36,748 nucleotides of DNA from Flammeovirga sp. SJP92. Its GTDB lineage: Bacteria > Bacteroidota > Bacteroidia > Cytophagales > Flammeovirgaceae. The notes under the pieces were generated by a model, which worked only from the letters and a program-made list of their open reading frames with translations, was not told where the DNA came from and made no database searches. The stretch spans positions 1 through 36,748 of the forward strand of contig NZ_LQAQ01000001.1 of NCBI RefSeq assembly GCF_001583495.1, in the 5' to 3' direction. Shown piece after piece: positions 36,635 through 36,748 of this stretch. Every line of letters begins with the position of its first letter. Position 1 is the stretch's first letter. Made by a program: the position numbers and the translations under genes.

Positions 36635-36748
36635 TTATTGTCCTACTTTAGTTAGTTTCAATCCCTTCTTTTCCAGCTCATCAACAAAATTCTGCATCTT
36701 CTTTTTATAGAGACCTCTTCGATCATAATCATAAAAGAGATGTCCAGC
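36635..36748 (-). CDS. C-terminal part of an unknown protein
   Basis: The minus strand is open from the window edge to TAA at 36635. The last 37 residues read AGHLFYDYDRRGLYKKKMQN, then FVDELEKKGLKLTKVGQ. The rest lies outside the window, and the family cannot be judged from this end. Confidence 0.6.
   Translation of the reverse strand, partial: AGHLFYDYDRRGLYKKKMQNFVDELEKKGLKLTKVGQ

Overview
The window looks like part of a large, AT-rich plasmid or phage-plasmid of a member of the Bacteroidota, most likely a marine Cytophagales lineage. This rests on very low GC, Bacteroidota-type promoter boxes (TAnnTTTG, for example at 11491 and 25158), near absence of Shine-Dalgarno sites, a Bacteroidota-type YejK/NdpA nucleoid-associated protein, a TPR-CHAT-membrane-HTH protein and a beta-barrel protein. 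There is no rRNA, tRNA or core metabolic gene. ParA, ParB, primase and replication-type genes point to an autonomous replicon.

Layout. (1) 1-4300 is a replication/maintenance zone: a small HTH gene, short conserved repeats, a gene-free stretch holding a helically phased CGTA array (1184-1412), a CHC2/Toprim primase-like gene, a small winged-helix-like gene, and an iteron array of six GGTTGCA units at 10/11-bp spacing (4186-4244) followed by an inverted repeat. (2) 4400-8930 carries envelope or signalling genes: a membrane TPR-like protein, a large TPR-CHAT protein with a C-terminal LuxR-like HTH behind a membrane segment, a lipoprotein and a multi-spanning membrane protein. (3) 8996-12920 is a partition and replication-control locus: an HTH-ParA fusion, a ParB fused to a probable PD-(D/E)XK nuclease, two identical 26-bp perfect palindromes between them (candidate centromere), a promoter-hairpins-terminator unit that looks like a small RNA, and a wHTH replication-type protein. 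(4) 12947-17635 holds two envelope genes and a seven-gene operon led by a YejK-type protein that includes a split, catalytically dead CI/UmuD-like pair.

(5) 17881-26314 is a mosaic accessory region: an HI1419/HI1420-type toxin-antitoxin pair, a HigBA pair, a candidate ADP-ribosyltransferase toxin with a small upstream partner, a serine resolvase with a recognisable res region, an XRE repressor with two overlapping 19-bp operators, decayed gene fragments and many small unknown genes whose ends carry short direct repeats. (6) 26396-35843 is a single tightly packed minus-strand operon: an N6-adenine methylase, two small proteins, a 1256-residue SNF2-type helicase, a protein of unknown function, a RecA/DnaB-fold ATPase, a double-HTH protein, a C5-cytosine methylase and a membrane-anchored coiled-coil protein, ending in a 16-bp-stem terminator. 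The methylase-helicase part resembles a split version of the large DarB-like methylase-helicase proteins of phages and plasmids. Upstream of it lie a frameshifted gene, a small gene and a partial gene running off the window.

The strongest candidates for undescribed biology are the two helically phased repeat arrays, the ParA/ParB-nuclease locus with its palindromes, the twin-hairpin RNA, and the split methylase-helicase operon with a C-terminal motif shared by two of its products.
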